From: an uncultured Enterorhabdus sp.
GTDB lineage: Bacteria; Actinomycetota; Coriobacteriia; Coriobacteriales; Eggerthellaceae
Length of the DNA stretch: 64,000 nucleotides
NCBI GenBank assembly: GCA_947649205.1
Contig: CANSQM010000012.1
Span: 1 to 64,000, forward strand
Direction of reading: 5' to 3'
Positions 63,393 through 64,000 of the stretch are shown here, one piece after another. Made by a program: the position numbers and the translations under genes. The notes beneath the pieces are model-generated. The model did no database searches. It saw only the letters and a list, made by a program, of their open reading frames with translations, and was not told the DNA's origin. Positions within the stretch are counted from its first letter, which is position 1. Every line of letters starts with the position of its first letter.

Positions 63393-64000
63393 CATCGACG
63401 AGGCCCGCAAGAAGAAGGGCCTCCCGCGCCGAAAGCGCAGGGACTCGCGCACCACGGCCTACGAGCTGACCATCCGCATCCCAGAGGAGTACCGCACCTA
63501 TTTCGAGAACAAGAAGAAGCTCACGCGCACCGTGTTCGCCCTCAACAGAAAGGACGACCTCAAATCACAGATAGAGGCATTCGAGGACGAGAAGAACGCC
63601 GAGCTTGAGCGCAAGCAGGAGGAGCGCGGGTGGGTGCGCCAGGGAGAAGGCAAGGGCGAGCCCGGGCGCTGCATGACGCCGCTGGGGAGCTATGCCGAGC
63701 GCTACATAGAGATCCGCAGCAACGGCTCGGTCGGCAAGGACACCATCAGGAACGAGCGACGCTACCTGCGGTACATCGACGCCGCGATAGGCGCGATACC
63801 CGTCTGCAAGGTGACTGCGGAAGACGTCGAGACCTGCCTGCTGATGGTGCCGGAACTCTCCGAGAGATGGGCCCTTGAGCGCCAGGCCGCATGGGAGGAG
63901 AACCGAAGAACCGCGCGGTGGGCCAAGAAGCACGGAACGCTGGTCAAGCCCTTCAAGCCGATCAAGGTGGCAGGCGCGGACATGCAGTCGAAGGTGCTCA
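63361..64000 (+). CDS. Tyrosine site-specific integrase, N-terminal part (cut by window edge)
   Basis: At least 213 residues from ATG 63361 (MKKLRCDKPYDIDEARKKKG). An Arg/Lys-rich arm-binding region (about 1-95) precedes the start of a SAM-like core-binding domain (LGSYAERYIEIRSNGSVGKDTIRNERRYLRYIDAAIGAIPV). The catalytic R-H-R-Y domain lies outside the window. With xis it catalyses integration and excision of this element. Confidence 0.88.
   Translation, partial: MKKLRCDKPYDIDEARKKKGLPRRKRRDSRTTAYELTIRIPEEYRTYFENKKKLTRTVFALNRKDDLKSQIEAFEDEKNAELERKQEERGWVRQGEGKGEPGRCMTPLGSYAERYIEIRSNGSVGKDTIRNERRYLRYIDAAIGAIPVCKVTAEDVETCLLMVPELSERWALERQAAWEENRRTARWAKKHGTLVKPFKPIKVAGADMQSKVL

Overview
This window is high-GC, actinobacterial-looking DNA, most like the Coriobacteriia / Eggerthellales gut anaerobes. 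The case rests on four things: the gene order dnaK-grpE-dnaJ-hspR-clpB, a membrane-anchored LuxR regulator divergent from a Tat-exported molybdopterin reductase, NikR/HypE nickel-hydrogenase genes, and a Tn1549-like conjugative element carrying a large VaFE/T-Q ester surface protein. No rRNA gene or CRISPR array was seen, so the genus cannot be fixed from this window.

Bases 1-24.1 kb look chromosomal. They hold a heat-shock operon on the minus strand (clpB partial, hspR, a zinc-finger-less dnaJ, grpE, dnaK), then an ATP-binding regulator, a ferredoxin, and a nickel/hydrogenase maturation cluster (84-aa protein, nikR, hypE). After these come a phosphohexomutase, a CapA-like protein, a LuxR-type membrane regulator with a DmsA-DmsB-TorD reductase set, galE, vanZ-like, HAD phosphatase, SDR and nitroreductase genes. 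Two copies of a roughly 148-bp intergenic repeat with compensatory base changes lie inside the hspR-clpB and nikR-hypE gaps.

From about 24.15 kb to beyond the right edge lies an integrative conjugative element of at least 40 kb. Its left third is a repeated accessory module. Two 69-aa paralogues (24.2 and 30.2 kb) each precede minus-strand cargo: an Abi_2/HEPN gene in one slot, and a DUF2971 + AlbA/Schlafen-like pair in the other. Each cargo block is closed by a ParB-like gene start. The first of these is a ParB::YraN-like chimera. A translationally coupled parA-parB-rep-like-19-aa-peptide operon sits between the slots. The full ParB-like gene is followed by DUF3846-like, unknown and YraN-like genes and then by a third cargo gene, a KAP-type NTPase. 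Four of the module genes share a nested-stem leader whose third stem covaries between copies.

Bases 39.0-41.4 kb carry a candidate oriT, mobC and a relaxase. Bases 41.4-48.0 kb are visibly AT-richer cargo. They include paired XRE regulators, a radical SAM/SPASM enzyme with XRE, DUF2975 and a previously hidden 35-aa Cys-containing peptide gene, and a complete lactococcin-972-type bacteriocin locus (bacteriocin, DUF1430-type membrane protein, ABC ATPase).

Bases 48.5-62.2 kb hold the conjugation machinery on the minus strand: VirD4, Maff2, PrgI, VirB4, a glucosaminidase/NlpC wall hydrolase, an anchored secreted protein, VirB6/TrbL and the surface protein. Bases 62.3-64.0 kb hold an XRE regulator, an excisionase-like protein and the start of a tyrosine integrase that runs off the window. 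The element would move by Int/Xis excision, nicking by MobC/relaxase at oriT, and export by VirD4/VirB4. The accessory slots look like exchangeable docking sites for phage-defence and competition genes.
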